Below, one piece after another: positions 63,122 through 64,000 of a stretch of 64,000 bases of DNA. Origin of the DNA: Diprion similis (taxonomy: Eukaryota > Arthropoda > Insecta > Hymenoptera > Diprionidae). The number at the start of each line of letters is the position of its first letter. The first letter of the stretch is position 1. The notes under the pieces are model-generated. The model worked only from the letters and a program-made list of their open reading frames with translations. It ran no database searches and was not told the DNA's origin. The DNA lies in NCBI RefSeq assembly GCF_021155765.1, contig NC_060108.1, positions 26,995,025 to 27,059,024 on the forward strand. Reading direction: 5' to 3'. Position numbers and translations under genes: made by a program.

Positions 63122-64000
63122 GGAGCGGACCGATTAATGATGCGGAACGATTCGATCATCAAAGATTTACCGAGTCATTCATGCATTCATATACATTTTT
63201 ATCTTCAGATATACGCGTGTCTTCACCATTCGGGTGCGAATTGCCGCCCGTCGGAGTTTAACAAGACCGAATTTATCTCATTCTTTTTTCTTCGTATCCT
63301 CACCTGGTATAAACTGGGATTATATCAGTCCTTATTTTATATTTACAATGAATTTTATACCAGTCCATTATTTAGCATTAGAACCGAGAATATGTTTATA
63401 GAAACTTTCCATCGCCAAATAATTTCGAAGGCTTATTACAATTTTTCACTGGGTAAGAGATAAAATTATGCCACGGACGTTTTATCTTCATCCTGCGAAT
63501 CTGCGAGTGTGATATCCTAATCATAGTTTTATCTATAATCGTGTAGATCCACGTTTCGCGGATTATAATAACGATTTGAATTGATCTGTAAGGTACCTGT
63601 TACGCAGACTTGCTTATTCCCGTCAAAGATCTTATTTTTCCTTCCGGATCTTTAAAAGTAAGGATTATTATTCTGATTTAGTAGTCGATAAGAAGTTTGT
63701 TAACCTTCCGTGCAGGATATGCCTATAACATGCTTCCGCAAGTCAATTAGGTAGACGTGTGATCCGATCATTCGCCGCCGATATCCGCGAAGGAACGCAT
63801 TGATCGGAAAAGATCTCGCAAAATTATGGTACAACGGAAGCAGAATTTAACTGGCAATTAAAATTAATTAACATAGATATTTTAGTATATCGCACGGAAC
63901 CGATCATCACGAGACCAAAAAGTAGCCCGGTTGTAGACAAGCAACGTCGCCGGAGTGCATTCATCGGTCTCTTATTGTGAACGGCGTGAATCACCTTTCG

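Overview
The window is animal nuclear DNA, almost certainly from an insect and probably a hymenopteran. Genes are split by short GT-AG introns and separated by AT-rich spacers full of microsatellites and homopolymers. A tyrosine hydroxylase gene carries the extra acidic exons known from insects, and there is a tandem pair of yellow/major-royal-jelly-protein (MRJP)-type genes. The order inference rests mainly on the MRJP-like pair and is not proven.

Layout. 1-1.6 kb (-): 5' four-fifths of MRJP/yellow-like gene A, cut by the window edge. 1.6-2.7 kb: its promoter plus a second, orphan copy of the same promoter and leader. 2.9-4.7 kb: repeat-rich island. 4.7-5.6 kb: unidentified block, repeated at 10.3-11.2 kb. 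5.8-6.1 kb (-): remnant or last exon of a C2H2 zinc-finger gene. 6.96-9.1 kb (-): complete MRJP/yellow-like gene B with its promoter. 11.2-21.3 kb: no gene recognised. 21.4-22.6 kb (+): TFIIE beta subunit, four exons. 24.3-32.4 kb (-): a RERG-like Ras-family gene in five coding exons with a 6 kb first intron; its last intron holds a long inverted repeat. 35.8-38.3 kb (-): an unrecognised multi-exon gene for a membrane or secreted, basic/coiled protein. 39.8-45.4 kb (-): complete tyrosine hydroxylase gene (pale), six coding exons, two of them a removable acidic cassette. 46-64 kb: no convincing gene; it holds a terminal-inverted-repeat element, long G tracts and one unexplained open frame.

The genes are functionally unrelated apart from a loose cuticle link: tyrosine hydroxylase makes DOPA for dopamine and for melanin/sclerotin, and yellow-family proteins are in part linked to melanin metabolism. 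The most unusual features are the roughly 220-bp-arm inverted repeat beside a splice donor in the RERG-like gene, the three copies of an MRJP-type promoter with only two coding copies, the mosaic divergence of the duplicated blocks, and a Ras-family protein lacking the key switch residues.

All exon joins were read by eye from splice consensus, reading phase and family similarity. No alignment or search was run.
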